Assembly: GCA_964203275.1 (NCBI GenBank)
Contig: CAXNMF010000007.1
Span: 99,680 to 163,679, forward strand
Source of the DNA: Ga0077527 sp945862135
Lineage (GTDB): Bacteria; Pseudomonadota; Gammaproteobacteria; Burkholderiales; SG8-41
Length of the DNA: 64,000 nucleotides
Reading direction: 5' to 3'
Shown: positions 25,104 through 34,335 of the stretch, in pieces
Position numbering within the stretch: the stretch's first letter is position 1
How the letters are laid out: every line of letters begins with the position of its first letter
Notes under the pieces: generated by a model
The model's database searches: none
Told to the model about the DNA's origin: nothing
The model's input: the letters and a program-made list of their open reading frames with translations, nothing else
Translations under genes and position numbers: made by a program

Positions 25104-26327
25104 ATGAGCAACACCATCGAACACGCACCCCCGCAGCACGGCGACCGCGTCCTCACCGTCTCGCTGGTCATCCTCTGCCAGGTCGTACACGGCATCAGCT
25201 TCAGCGCAATGCCCTTGCTGCTGCCGCTGATCCGCGAAGACCTGCAAATATCATTCACGCAAGCCGGCCTGCTGTCGGCCGCAGCAACGTTCAGCTATGC
25301 GCTGGGCCAGATCCCGGCGGGTTTCCTGTCCGACCGTTATGGACCGCGCCGGCTGTTTTTCATCGGGCTTCTCGGCTGGTCCGTGTTCTCGGTCTTCCTC
25401 GGACTGATCCATGTGTTCTGGCTGGCAGTCATGACTCAACTGCTCGCCGGCGCCTTCCGCGCCCTGCTGTTCGCACCGGGCATGTCGCTGCTGGCCTCAT
25501 GGTTCCCGGCTGAACGACGCGCCACGGCAATGAGCCTCTACATGCTCGGCGGCTTCGCCGGCACCATCGTGCTGTCGCTCGGCGGACCGCTGCTCAGCGC
25601 CGCCTACGGTTGGCGCGCGGCTTTCATGATGATGGCCGCGATCGGCATTGTTGCCGCTTTTATTTACCGGCGTTTCGCCCGCGAAAAACCGCGCAACACA
25701 GCCGCACAACAACTCACCGTCGCCGACGTTACCCGCTTGTTCAGTCACCCGATCATGTGGGTGTGCAGCGGCCTGCAGTTCGTGCGTTTTGCCGTCGTCA
25801 CGGCGTACATGGTCTGGCTGCCGTCACTGCTGGTCGTCGACCGCGGGCTGAGCGTGCAGTACGCCGGCTTCATTGTTGCGATGGCCGCCGCTTTCACCGC
25901 ACCGTCCAACACGCTGGGCGGTTACGTCTCCGACCGGCTGCGCAACCCGCCGCTGGTCATCGGCGGCGCGCTCGCCGTGCTGGCCTGCACAGCGGCACTG
26001 CTGCCGTTCACACACTCATTGCCGCTGCTGTTGCTGCTGATCGCGGTGAACTCGATATTCCTGCAGTTTTATTTCGGGCCGCTGTTTCTGGTGCCGGTGG
26101 AGGTACTGGGCCCGCGCATTGCCGGCACAGCCACCGGCTTCAGCAACTTGTTCGCCAATATCGGCGGTTTTCTGACCGCCTGGGCAATGGGCGCAATCAA
26201 AGACCAGTCCGGCTCATTCACTGCCGGCTTTATCAGCATCAGCGTGATCTGCATGGTCGGGGTTGCATTAGCCATGGTGCTGGCACGCATGCGCGCACAG
26301 GCACTCAGCCACCACACCCACAGCTGA
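25104..26327 (+). CDS. MFS transporter
   Basis: A 407-residue twelve-helix permease. The loop after helix 2 reads SDRYGPRRLFF, a clear MFS motif A (GxxxDRxGRR type), repeated in weaker form as SDRLRNPPL in the second half. General organisation resembles the anion:cation symporter/NarK-like group that carries organic acids. No neighbouring enzyme indicates the substrate. It is convergent with the HIT gene with only 2 bases between stops. Confidence 0.85.
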   Translation: MSNTIEHAPPQHGDRVLTVSLVILCQVVHGISFSAMPLLLPLIREDLQISFTQAGLLSAAATFSYALGQIPAGFLSDRYGPRRLFFIGLLGWSVFSVFLGLIHVFWLAVMTQLLAGAFRALLFAPGMSLLASWFPAERRATAMSLYMLGGFAGTIVLSLGGPLLSAAYGWRAAFMMMAAIGIVAAFIYRRFAREKPRNTAAQQLTVADVTRLFSHPIMWVCSGLQFVRFAVVTAYMVWLPSLLVVDRGLSVQYAGFIVAMAAAFTAPSNTLGGYVSDRLRNPPLVIGGALAVLACTAALLPFTHSLPLLLLLIAVNSIFLQFYFGPLFLVPVEVLGPRIAGTATGFSNLFANIGGFLTAWAMGAIKDQSGSFTAGFISISVICMVGVALAMVLARMRAQALSHHTHS

Positions 26328-26329
26328 AA

Positions 26330-26737
26330 TCAGGTGTCGGGCTTTTCGCGCGAAGCCCAGTACGCCGCCTTCCGCGGAAATATCCAGCGCACGCCGCCAC
26401 GCGGATCAGTCGCGTCGCCACGGTATCGGGGGATCAGATGCATGTGTGCATGCATGACCGTCTGTCCGGCGGCAACCCCGTTGTTGAGCCCGATGTTGTA
26501 ACCATCGGGCGCGTATTCCCGCTCCAGCCCCGCCCTGATGTCACCGAGCAGCGCAAGCATCGCCGCATGCTCCTCCGCCGTACAGTCAAAGAACGACACC
26601 ACATGCCGGCGCGGGATCACCAGACTGTGCCCCCTGCTCAGCGGCGAACGATCGCGAAACGCCAGCGCCAGCGGATGTTCAGCAACAATCTGCGCGGGCG
26701 ACAGACTGCAGAATGGACAGGGCTGCGCGGCGCTCAT
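26330..26737 (-). CDS. HIT-family nucleotide hydrolase
   Basis: A 135-residue histidine-triad protein. The catalytic triad HAHMH spans residues 96-100 and LIPR follows, as in Hint-type enzymes that hydrolyse phosphoramidate or AMP-linked nucleotides. An N-terminal CPFC (7-10) probably binds zinc with a histidine, as in many bacterial HIT proteins. It is the first gene on this strand before the Bug gene at 26791 (54 bases upstream of it) and could share its transcript. Confidence 0.9.
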   Translation of the reverse strand: MSAAQPCPFCSLSPAQIVAEHPLALAFRDRSPLSRGHSLVIPRRHVVSFFDCTAEEHAAMLALLGDIRAGLEREYAPDGYNIGLNNGVAAGQTVMHAHMHLIPRYRGDATDPRGGVRWIFPRKAAYWASREKPDT

Positions 26738-26790
26738 CGGCAGAATGATTCAACCAATCCCGCATGACCAGCGGCATTCCTCACAGGGAC

Positions 26791-27786
26791 TTATTCCTTC
26801 GGAATCTTTGCCGCCGTAATCACTTTTCCCCAGCTCGCGATTTCGGTTTTGATCTGCGCAAGGAACTCCTGGGGTGTATTGCCCTCGGGTTCAATACCCA
26901 GCACCGTGAGGCGTTCTGCGATGTCCGGCTTGCGTGTCATCGCGGCCAGCTCGCGATGCAAGCGGCTGATGATCGCCGGCGGCGTTCCCTTGGGCGCATG
27001 CAGGCCATACCATGACAACACTTCATAACCCGGAACCGTCTCGGCAATCGTCGGCAGATCCGGCGCGGAAGCAATGCGCTTTGTGCCGGTAACCCCCAGC
27101 GCGCGCAGCTTGCCGGCCTTGATATGCGGAAACGCCGAGGAATACGCGCTGATCAACATCTGCACCTGACCGGCGATCAAATCAGTCAGTGCGGGACCCG
27201 CGCCCTTATAAGCGATATGCACGATATCGATTCCGGCGAGAAACTTGAACTGCTCTCCGGCCAGATGCGCCGTAGACCCGGATCCCGCAGAGGCAAAGTT
27301 GATCGACCCGGGTTTGGCTTTCGCCAGTGCGATCAGTTCCTTCACCGATTTTGCCGCTACTGAGGGATGAACCACCAGCGCCAGCTGACTCGAACCGACA
27401 CGGCTGATCGGAATGATGTCACGGGTCGGGTCATAGGACAGCTTCAGGCGCAGGTTCGGAGCGATCACGATCTCGCCGCCAGCCGACATCAACAGCGTGT
27501 AGCCATCCGGCGCCGCCTGCGTCAACAATCCGACAGCCAGCGTGCCGCCGGCACCACCGCGATTGTCGACAATGAACTGCTGACCCAAAGCCTCCGAAAG
27601 ATGCGGTGCGGTCAATCGCGCCGTCAGATCGCTGGGACCGCCCGGCGGATAACTCACCAGCATGCGCACCGGACGTGTCGGATATTTCATCTCCGCGGCC
27701 TGCGCCACGGCAGGCGCCATCAGAGTCAGCGCCGCCAGAAGCACCATTGCCGGCCTGCGCATTGCCAAGTTCATCGTCATGTTCAT
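26791..27786 (-). CDS. Bug-family (TTT) periplasmic solute receptor
   Basis: A 331-residue receptor. The N-terminal leader is long (about 37 residues, ending AVAQAAEM) with four early methionines; the ATG at 27786 is chosen because GGAG lies 8 bases before it. Mature features are YPTRPVRMLVSYPPGGPSD, APDGYTLLMSAGG and VHIAYKGAG, where IAYKG replaces the common VPYKG. Upstream of a HIT gene rather than a catabolic enzyme, so ligand and partner permease are unknown. Confidence 0.9.
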   Translation of the reverse strand: MNMTMNLAMRRPAMVLLAALTLMAPAVAQAAEMKYPTRPVRMLVSYPPGGPSDLTARLTAPHLSEALGQQFIVDNRGGAGGTLAVGLLTQAAPDGYTLLMSAGGEIVIAPNLRLKLSYDPTRDIIPISRVGSSQLALVVHPSVAAKSVKELIALAKAKPGSINFASAGSGSTAHLAGEQFKFLAGIDIVHIAYKGAGPALTDLIAGQVQMLISAYSSAFPHIKAGKLRALGVTGTKRIASAPDLPTIAETVPGYEVLSWYGLHAPKGTPPAIISRLHRELAAMTRKPDIAERLTVLGIEPEGNTPQEFLAQIKTEIASWGKVITAAKIPKE

Positions 27787-28013
27787 TCCTAATGCTCCGA
27801 GTCGTGGCGGCATGCCCGCCGATGCTGGATATTAGCGCAGACCTCGCCGGATTCCTTGCCTTGCCGTCATCCCGGTCAAACGCAACAAGTCCGGTGATCC
27901 CTGCTCACCGCCACTGACAGTCCGGATCGCGGCAACTGCCGGAATGGCCGCTGGAATTTGCGGTAAAGTCAGGAAAACAAAAACGCTCAGCGTCACCATC
28001 CCGGAGGAGTTCC

Positions 28014-30176
28014 ATGCATACCTGTCGCCCAACCGCTGGCCGAATCGCCTGCGCGCTTGCTGCTGCCTTGTTGTTCGCCGCACCGGTGCAAGCCCGTGTA
28101 ACAAAAATTGTCATCGACCAGACCGTATCGCCCGCCTTCTGCAAAAGTGAGGTATGCGCGAGCTACGGTGCCGCAGGCCAGTACGAACAGATCGCCGGAC
28201 GCGCCTATGGTGAACTCGATCCGAACGATCCGCTGAACAGCCTGATCCAGGACATCCAGCTCGCCAAAGACGCCGACGGCAAGGTGCGCTACATCGCCAC
28301 CTTTGTCATCACCCGCCCTGTCGACCCCGCTAAATCCAGCGGCATGCTCTGGCACGAAGTGCGCAATCGCGGGCGCCCGGTGCTGCTCTCCACACAGGAA
28401 CGCGAATTCGGCGACATCGGCCTCGCCACTGCATGGCAGGGCGACAATGCCGGCATGAGCGCCACTCTCGGCACGACCGTACGCCCGACAATGACGACCG
28501 GCGGCAACCACTGGCTACAATTGCCCGTAGTCAAGAACTCCGACGGTTCGCCGGTCACCGGCCCGGTGTTCGCGCGCATCATCAACCGCGGCGGCCCTGC
28601 AGCACAGCCATTGATCGTACAAACCAACCCGGTGCCTTACATGCCGGCTACACTCGACACGACCCAAGCGAAACTGGTCTCGCGCGACCACGAAACGCTC
28701 GACGGCAAGGTCAAAGGCGAAACAACGATCGCAGCGGAGAATTGGAAGTTCTGCGGCGGCGGCACTTTCGACGACCCGGTGCCGCTGACCAAACTCCCTG
28801 TGCAAATCTGTCTGAAGGGCGGCTTCAATGTGGCGAAGCTGTATCAGGTGGTCTATACCGCCCGCGATCCGTATCCGCTCGGTATCGGCTTTGCCGCATG
28901 GCGCGACCTCGGTGCGTTTTTCAAATATGCAAAACAGGACGACACCGGAACAGCAAATCCTATCGCCGGCAAAATCACCCACAGTATTGCCCGCGGCCGC
29001 TCGCAATCCGGCAATTACCTGCGCGGCTGGCTGCACCTCGGCTTCAACCAGGTCGAAGACAAACAGATCGCAACGGCGCGCCAGTTGCACGATGGCATGT
29101 GGCCGGTGATCGCCGGACGACGCATCGCACTCAACTTCCGCTGGGCGCAGCCGGACTGCGTACTTGAACTGTACCAGGCCGGAAGCGAAGGCCCGCAGTG
29201 GTGGCAACCTTACCCTGACCATGCACGAAAGCTGCCGGCGCGCAGCATCCAGGATCGCTGCATGGCGTCGAAAACCTGCCCGAAAATCATCGAACACTTC
29301 GGCGCTGCCGAAATCTGGGCGCTGAAACTGGGACCTGAATGGGTCGGCACCGATCCGAAAGAAGACATTCCCCTGCCCGACAACGTACGCCGCTATTACG
29401 TCGCCAGCAGCAGCCATGGCGGTGGGCGCGGCGGCTTTAGTGCAAGTCTTGCCGAATTCCACCAATCCGCAAAACCGGTGCGATGTCCCGGCAACAACTG
29501 GGGCAACGGCATATTACCCGCCAATCCGCTGTCGCATGACGAACCATGGCGCGCCATCACTGTGCATTTCCGCAACTGGGTGATGAACAATACGGCACCA
29601 CCGCCCAGCCGTTATCCGACGCTGCGCGAAGGCCAACTCGTTGCGCCGAACAAAGCCGCCATGGGATTTCCGACGCTGCCCGGCCTGCGCGCCACCGCAC
29701 CCGAAGCCGACTTGATCAACCCTTTGCTTGATTACGACTGGGGCCCGCAATTCGACCCGAACGATGCATCGGGCATCCCGACCAACGCGCCGCCGAAAAT
29801 CAGGCAAGTGCTGAAAATGCTGGTGCCAAAAGTGAATGCCGACGGCAACGAAGTCGGTGGTATCCCGGTGCTGCTGCTGGAAGTACCGCTGGGCACTTAT
29901 CTCGGCTGGAACATCACCGCCGGTGGTGCGCTCCCCTTCCATGAAGGCCAGCTGTGCAATTACGCCGGCGGCATGCTGCCCTTCGCGAAAACAAGGGCTG
30001 AGCGTGAAGCCAACAACGATCCGCGTCCCTCGCTTGAAGAGCGCTACGGCAGCCACGCCGGTTTCGTCGAAGCCGTGCGCAAGGCCACTGACAAAGTTAA
30101 GGCTGCAGGATTCCTGCTGGAAAAAGACGCCGCGGCGCTGATCAAGGCCGCGGAAGCGAGCAACGTACTAAAGTGA
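28014..30176 (+). CDS. Secreted alpha/beta hydrolase-domain protein (Abhydrolase_10-like)
   Basis: A 720-residue exported protein, signal peptide to about residue 27 (APVQARV). Nothing in the first 300 residues matches a small hydrolase, but residues 326-338 (ARGRSQSGNYLRG) hold the serine elbow of the large alpha/beta hydrolase-domain proteins that are common in Burkholderiales and sphingomonads, with Ser332 or Ser330 as nucleophile. The C-terminal half contains GGRGGFSASLAEF and a final region rich in proline and aromatic residues. Function in those families is largely uncharacterised; an esterase role is an inference. GGAGGAG precedes the ATG. Confidence 0.75.
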   Translation: MHTCRPTAGRIACALAAALLFAAPVQARVTKIVIDQTVSPAFCKSEVCASYGAAGQYEQIAGRAYGELDPNDPLNSLIQDIQLAKDADGKVRYIATFVITRPVDPAKSSGMLWHEVRNRGRPVLLSTQEREFGDIGLATAWQGDNAGMSATLGTTVRPTMTTGGNHWLQLPVVKNSDGSPVTGPVFARIINRGGPAAQPLIVQTNPVPYMPATLDTTQAKLVSRDHETLDGKVKGETTIAAENWKFCGGGTFDDPVPLTKLPVQICLKGGFNVAKLYQVVYTARDPYPLGIGFAAWRDLGAFFKYAKQDDTGTANPIAGKITHSIARGRSQSGNYLRGWLHLGFNQVEDKQIATARQLHDGMWPVIAGRRIALNFRWAQPDCVLELYQAGSEGPQWWQPYPDHARKLPARSIQDRCMASKTCPKIIEHFGAAEIWALKLGPEWVGTDPKEDIPLPDNVRRYYVASSSHGGGRGGFSASLAEFHQSAKPVRCPGNNWGNGILPANPLSHDEPWRAITVHFRNWVMNNTAPPPSRYPTLREGQLVAPNKAAMGFPTLPGLRATAPEADLINPLLDYDWGPQFDPNDASGIPTNAPPKIRQVLKMLVPKVNADGNEVGGIPVLLLEVPLGTYLGWNITAGGALPFHEGQLCNYAGGMLPFAKTRAEREANNDPRPSLEERYGSHAGFVEAVRKATDKVKAAGFLLEKDAAALIKAAEASNVLK

Positions 30177-30199
30177 GGTAATTACTCCGGACTGCCGCG

Positions 30200-30880
30200 C
30201 TATTGCGGCGTCGCATCGAGACCGCGGATCATCATGCGCAGGCGCTCGCCGGTAATCAGTTCGATGGCAATACGGTTTTGCTCGACAAAACGGCGCGCCT
30301 CGTCGGTAAATGTTCCGGAGGTCACCACAAAAATTCCCGCTGCACCTTCGGCCTCGGCGATCCGGCAAAGGTCGCGGACAACGGCAACACCAACGCGCTG
30401 AACGCGCCAGTGTTTGCATTGCACAAGGTACCGGTCCTCGCCAATGCTTGCGACCAGATCAACGCCGCCCTCCGGCAGACGGCCGCTGCGTTGCTCAACG
30501 GTGAAACCCTTGCGCCGGAAAAATTCACCGACCAGTTTTTCGAATTCACGCCACGACAGGTGCTGCAGCAGGAAGCGTCCGCGTTCCGAGCCCATGTCGT
30601 TGTAATTTTTGTCGTATTTGTAATGCAGCCATGCGGAAAGCACGGCAGCGGCCAGAAACATTGCCGGCAACAGATACTGGCCCGCAGTGGCCAGGCCGCG
30701 CAGCACCGGAACCGCCACGATCAGTGAGGACTCGGCCGGTGCCGCCTCGGGCAGCGCATGACTGGCAACGCCGTACATCACCAACCACGACAGCAGCGCA
30801 GCGACGACACCCGCCCACCAGGGCAACTGTTCGGCAAGCTCTACAACATCCTCAACCGGATTGCTTCTGCGACGCGACAT
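30200..30880 (-). CDS. Membrane-anchored Mrr-like restriction endonuclease
   Basis: A 226-residue protein with two hydrophobic helices (about residues 22-42 and 64-86), a short linker, and a C-terminal Mrr_cat nuclease domain. The nuclease signature is complete: Glu115 region (WREFEKLVGEFF), Asp141 in GGVDLVAS and QCK (154-156) in LVQCKHW. Such proteins cleave DNA, often modified or damaged, and the membrane anchor would hold the catalytic domain in the cytoplasm. Start at 30880 has GGGGAG upstream. It stands alone with no methyltransferase gene nearby, arguing against a classical restriction pair. Confidence 0.85.
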   Translation of the reverse strand: MSRRRSNPVEDVVELAEQLPWWAGVVAALLSWLVMYGVASHALPEAAPAESSLIVAVPVLRGLATAGQYLLPAMFLAAAVLSAWLHYKYDKNYNDMGSERGRFLLQHLSWREFEKLVGEFFRRKGFTVEQRSGRLPEGGVDLVASIGEDRYLVQCKHWRVQRVGVAVVRDLCRIAEAEGAAGIFVVTSGTFTDEARRFVEQNRIAIELITGERLRMMIRGLDATPQ

Positions 30881-31209
30881 GTGACTCTCCCCTGACGCGC
30901 AATTCTGTGGGGAACTCAGCCGGTACACCAGCGTAATACTGCACACTCAGCGATGTTGCCGGTATCCAGCTCATCCTGCACGTCACGCGCAGCCGGCGCA
31001 GAAGCATCAGCCATGGTTATGCCCGACTCCCGCACACGCACGCCTGCCGGGCTTTGCCGGCATCCACCAATTCACATCCGGTGAACCGCATGCAAGCGCT
31101 GCGACGCACTGGCGCGCACAGCGAGACAATCCATAACTAATTGTTTTTATTGTATATTTTATGAATTCCGGATTTCCGGCAACTGCGAAGGCTCAGACCC
31201 CCACCAATG
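30881..31209. other. Intergenic gap with AT-rich element C
   Basis: About 330 bases between the Mrr-like gene start and the SOUL gene stop. Besides the AT-rich element at 31130-31168 I see only short inverted pieces (for example GCCGGGCTTTGCCGGC near 31050). The SOUL frame runs on past its TGA for 16 sense codons to a TAA in the element, which looks coincidental. Confidence 0.4.
31130..31168. repeat. AT-rich intergenic element, copy C
   Basis: Shares AACTAATTGTTTTTATTGTA with copy B and continues TATTTTATGAATTCC; the reverse copies at 57176 and 59515 end in GAATTCC and GGGTTCC. Confidence 0.55.
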
Positions 31210-31899
31210 TCAGGGCGTCACCAGTTCTACCATGACTTCATTGCGCCGGAAAAACGGCAAGGTCCAGGGCGGGTTGTAACGGGCGAGTTGCACAGCACCC
31301 CGCGACTTCAAGCCACGCTGCTGGATCCACGCCAGCAATTCATCCGACTTAGCCTGCACCTTCTCCGCACCGGCAAATCCGGAAAACACCAGCACCGCGA
31401 AACGCTGGCCCGGCACCGCGCGAAGCTTCACGGCAGGATTCACCGGCTTCGGCAAGGTCGCCAGCGAATACTGGCTCGGCATCACAAAATGGATGCGCCA
31501 GCGCGTTGCATTCATCCCCGTAGACTGCGGTTCCGCCAATACCGGAACGGTCATCGCGATTTTTTCCGAAACCGGCTCTGCGGCCACCGGCGCCGTCATC
31601 GCAATTTTTTCATTCTTGTTGTCGCCAGGCTTGCCGCCAGCCGCAAGATTGTTGCCGAAAATATAATCGGCGATCAGCCGGAAGCCGGCATTCGATGCCG
31701 CATCCAGATCGCCTTCAACAAAAGTCTCGGCAACAATAAAAGCACGGTATTGGCGGATCTCGTACGGCTCGGCCTTCTCGATCAGTTCAAACGCCGGTTC
31801 TTCGATAGCCATGGCTGCTCCGCTGTTGAATGTCACTACACAAGCCGAGAGCACTGCGAGCCCCCGGACCCATACGGAACCGTCATGAAAGATCGTCAT
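31210..31899 (-). CDS. SOUL-family haem-binding-like protein, exported
   Basis: A 229-residue protein with a signal peptide (cut near GAAMA/IEEP) and a SOUL domain, whose animal members bind haem. Conserved pieces are FELIEKAEPYEIRQYRAFIVAET, EKIAMTAPV (repeated as EKIAMTVPV) and RFAVLVFSGFA. The start ATG (31899-31897) shares a base with the stop TGA of the preceding Bug gene (TGATG), so translation is coupled. A bacterial SOUL protein coupled to a solute receptor is unusual. Confidence 0.88.
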   Translation of the reverse strand: MTIFHDGSVWVRGLAVLSACVVTFNSGAAMAIEEPAFELIEKAEPYEIRQYRAFIVAETFVEGDLDAASNAGFRLIADYIFGNNLAAGGKPGDNKNEKIAMTAPVAAEPVSEKIAMTVPVLAEPQSTGMNATRWRIHFVMPSQYSLATLPKPVNPAVKLRAVPGQRFAVLVFSGFAGAEKVQAKSDELLAWIQQRGLKSRGAVQLARYNPPWTLPFFRRNEVMVELVTP

Positions 31900-32870
31900 C
31901 AATTCGCCTTCGCGCCGGATGCTGCAACCACCCGGGTCCATTTTTCGATATCACGTTTGATTACCGCAGTAAATTCATCAGGTGTACCACCGATGACATC
32001 ACCGCCCTCAGCCGCAATGCGTTTCTTCATCTCGGCACTGCGCAGCCCCTTGACCAGTTCGACGTTGAGCCGCGCGATGATGTCTCCCGGGGTACCTGCA
32101 GGCGCGAGCAGGCCATACCACGTGCCCGCGTCGTAGCCGTGCAGGCCGGCTTCAGCGATGGTCGGGATGTCGGGCACCGCCGAAGAACGGGTCGCGGTGC
32201 TGACGCCCAGCGCCTTCAGCTTTCCGCTGCGCACATGCGGCAGCGCTGGAGGCAAGTTGAGAATCGCCAGCGAAATTTCACCGGTCATCACGCCGATCAC
32301 TGCCGCCGGCGCCCCCTTGAACGGCACATGCACCATATTCACTTTCGCGAGGACGCGGAAAAGCTCGCCCGAGAGATGTGCGGTGCTGCCGTTGCCGCCT
32401 GAACCGAAGGTCAGCTCGCCCGGCTTCGCCTCGGCCAGTGCCACCAGATCCTTCACCGATTTGACAGGCAGCGACGGATGCACGATCAGAATGTTCGGCG
32501 CCGTCGATACCAGCGAAACCGGTGAGAAGTCCTTCACCGCGTCATAAGGCAGTTTCGGATACAGCGCGCTGTTCACCGAGTGCGAGCCGGCGCTGCCCAT
32601 GATCAACGTATAGCCATCGGGCGGTGATTTGGCCACGATCTCGGCGCCAAGACTGCCCCCGGCGCCGGGACGCGGATCCGTCACCACGGGTTTACCCAGC
32701 GATTCGGTCAGTTTCTGCGCCACTACGCGCGCAATCAGATCCGGGCCGCTGCCCGGGGCCGATGGCACGACCATGCGGATCGGCTTGGTCGGATAGGGCT
32801 GTGCGCAAACTGGCGCAGCGAAAACCAGCGCAGCCAGAATTCCCCCGCGCCATTCCTGGCGATCTTTCAT
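31899..32870 (-). CDS. Bug-family (TTT) periplasmic solute receptor
   Basis: A 323-residue receptor with a signal peptide to about residue 23 (APVCAQ), YPTKPIRMVVPSAPGSGPD, SPPDGYTLIMGS and VHVPFKGAP. It ends in TGATG with the SOUL gene, and lies 78 bases downstream of the enolase-superfamily gene on the same strand, so it probably supplies the substrate of that dehydratase. Confidence 0.92.
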   Translation of the reverse strand: MKDRQEWRGGILAALVFAAPVCAQPYPTKPIRMVVPSAPGSGPDLIARVVAQKLTESLGKPVVTDPRPGAGGSLGAEIVAKSPPDGYTLIMGSAGSHSVNSALYPKLPYDAVKDFSPVSLVSTAPNILIVHPSLPVKSVKDLVALAEAKPGELTFGSGGNGSTAHLSGELFRVLAKVNMVHVPFKGAPAAVIGVMTGEISLAILNLPPALPHVRSGKLKALGVSTATRSSAVPDIPTIAEAGLHGYDAGTWYGLLAPAGTPGDIIARLNVELVKGLRSAEMKKRIAAEGGDVIGGTPDEFTAVIKRDIEKWTRVVAASGAKAN

Positions 32871-32947
32871 GCCGTTAATCCTTTCATCCTGTTCATCCTA
32901 TCCGTCCGGTCCATCCTGTTAATTCAACCAAGCCGGATGATCACAGC

Positions 32948-34117
32948 TCAACCCAGACGCTCATCCAGATTGGCATTTGCCGGCAACCGGCGATAAGGAT
33001 GCGCGCGCAGCACCGCATCATCCAGTTCAATGCCGATTCCAGGTACATCGGGCAACTCAAAGCAACCGTTCACCAGCTTCGGTTTGTATCCACCTGCCAC
33101 GTCATAAAACAGCGGGCTCTCCGCCAGTTGATGCTCCAGCACCAGAAACGCCGGCGCCACCGCGCAGATCTGCATGCTCGCCAGATTGCACACCGGCCCC
33201 GTCGGGTTATGCGGTGCAAAATGCACACCGCGCTCCGCACAACGTGCCGCTATTCGCAGCATCTCGCCGTAACCGCCGGCGTATTTGACGTCCGGCATCA
33301 CGACATCGAGCAAACCGTCATCGACAAACGGCGAAAATCCGCCCAGGCCGATCTGCCGTTCCGCACCCGCCAGTTTCATATCACCCGCCCGTGCGCCGGC
33401 GTGAATCCGCTGCAACATCGCAAAGCTATCCGGATTCTCCGAAACCGGACATTCGATCCAGTACAGACGAACCGACCCCAACTCGTGTAGCAAACGCTGA
33501 GCGCCGCGCTCATCAAAGCGCCAATGGCAATCCACCATGATGTCGATATCGGGGCCCACGGCTTCACGTATCGCGCGCACGCGCGCAATTCCCGCCTGCG
33601 TGCGCCGCAGTTTTTCCGGCTCGTTGCTGTCACCCCAGTACACCCCGTCAAAAGGCGCAATCTTCAAGGCACCGTAGCCCTGCTCGACCGCATGGCGCGC
33701 GGCACGTGCAATGCCTTCCGGCGAACGGTCCCGCGCACCGCGATTGATATTGGCGTAGACACGTACCGCTTTGCGCGCTTTGACACCGTCCGCACCGATT
33801 AGTTGATTCACCGGAACACCGGCCGCCTTCGCCCGCAGATCGGTTACCGCCTGCTCGGTTGCGCTGATGATGGAACTAGCAATCAGGCCGCCGGGCGAAT
33901 GCGCATATACCTTCAACTGCGGCAGCAACTCCTCAACCGTACTGCCGATCCAGTCCTGGCGCACATCTTCCGTAAATGCCACCTGCGCAGGCTCGTAACC
34001 ATTGAGCGAGGCCTCACCAATACCGGTGAGGCCGTTCTCCGCGGTCACACGGACAAAAAACCAGTTGGTTTTTTCAGAAACATTGAATACCAGCGGTTCA
34101 ATCGCCGCAATTCTCAT
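32948..34117 (-). CDS. Mandelate racemase/muconate-lactonizing-type enolase-superfamily enzyme
   Basis: A 389-residue enzyme with the capping domain (1-115) and a TIM barrel. Metal ligands appear as Asp196 (VDCHWRF), Glu222 (IECPVSE) and Glu253 (AGAERQI), and catalytic-type bases as Lys152 (LKIAPFD) and His303 (FAPHNPTGP). The Lys on strand 2 and His on strand 7 suggest a sugar-acid dehydratase (mandelate racemase subgroup) rather than a cycloisomerase. Its ATG overlaps the stop of the upstream Trp-rich gene as ATGA (34114-34117), and a Bug receptor follows, consistent with uptake and dehydration of an aldonic or uronic acid. Confidence 0.86.
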   Translation of the reverse strand: MRIAAIEPLVFNVSEKTNWFFVRVTAENGLTGIGEASLNGYEPAQVAFTEDVRQDWIGSTVEELLPQLKVYAHSPGGLIASSIISATEQAVTDLRAKAAGVPVNQLIGADGVKARKAVRVYANINRGARDRSPEGIARAARHAVEQGYGALKIAPFDGVYWGDSNEPEKLRRTQAGIARVRAIREAVGPDIDIMVDCHWRFDERGAQRLLHELGSVRLYWIECPVSENPDSFAMLQRIHAGARAGDMKLAGAERQIGLGGFSPFVDDGLLDVVMPDVKYAGGYGEMLRIAARCAERGVHFAPHNPTGPVCNLASMQICAVAPAFLVLEHQLAESPLFYDVAGGYKPKLVNGCFELPDVPGIGIELDDAVLRAHPYRRLPANANLDERLG

Positions 34118-34335
34118 ACCCACCCCTGTTTCCACACCGCGTCATCCAGCAATTCACGCCAATGGATACGACGCACCTTTTTGGAGTAAACCGCCTCGAT
34201 CTCAACCCACTGCACCGGGGTTTCCGGCGGCTCCGGTTCAACCACCTTGGTTACCAGAAAATGTTTTTGCCGCGCGACAGGTTTCACTGCTGTCCATTTT
34301 GACAACAGGAGTTTTTTCGGATGCAGAACCGTCAT
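34114..34335 (-). CDS. TIGR02450-like small Trp-rich protein
   Basis: A 73-residue protein starting at the ATG at 34335, with HPKKLLLSKWTAVKP, KHFLVTKVVEP, VEIEAVYSKKVRRIHWREL and WKQGWV, the conserved order of the TIGR02450 tryptophan-rich family of unknown function. Both ends overlap neighbours by ATGA (34114-34117 with the enolase-superfamily enzyme, 34332-34335 with NnrU), so the three genes are strictly coupled. Confidence 0.85.
   Translation of the reverse strand: MTVLHPKKLLLSKWTAVKPVARQKHFLVTKVVEPEPPETPVQWVEIEAVYSKKVRRIHWRELLDDAVWKQGWV

Noticed and set aside
25610..26767. 385-residue plus-strand ORF
   Set aside because: Shadow of the MFS gene in another frame, very rich in Arg and Ala.
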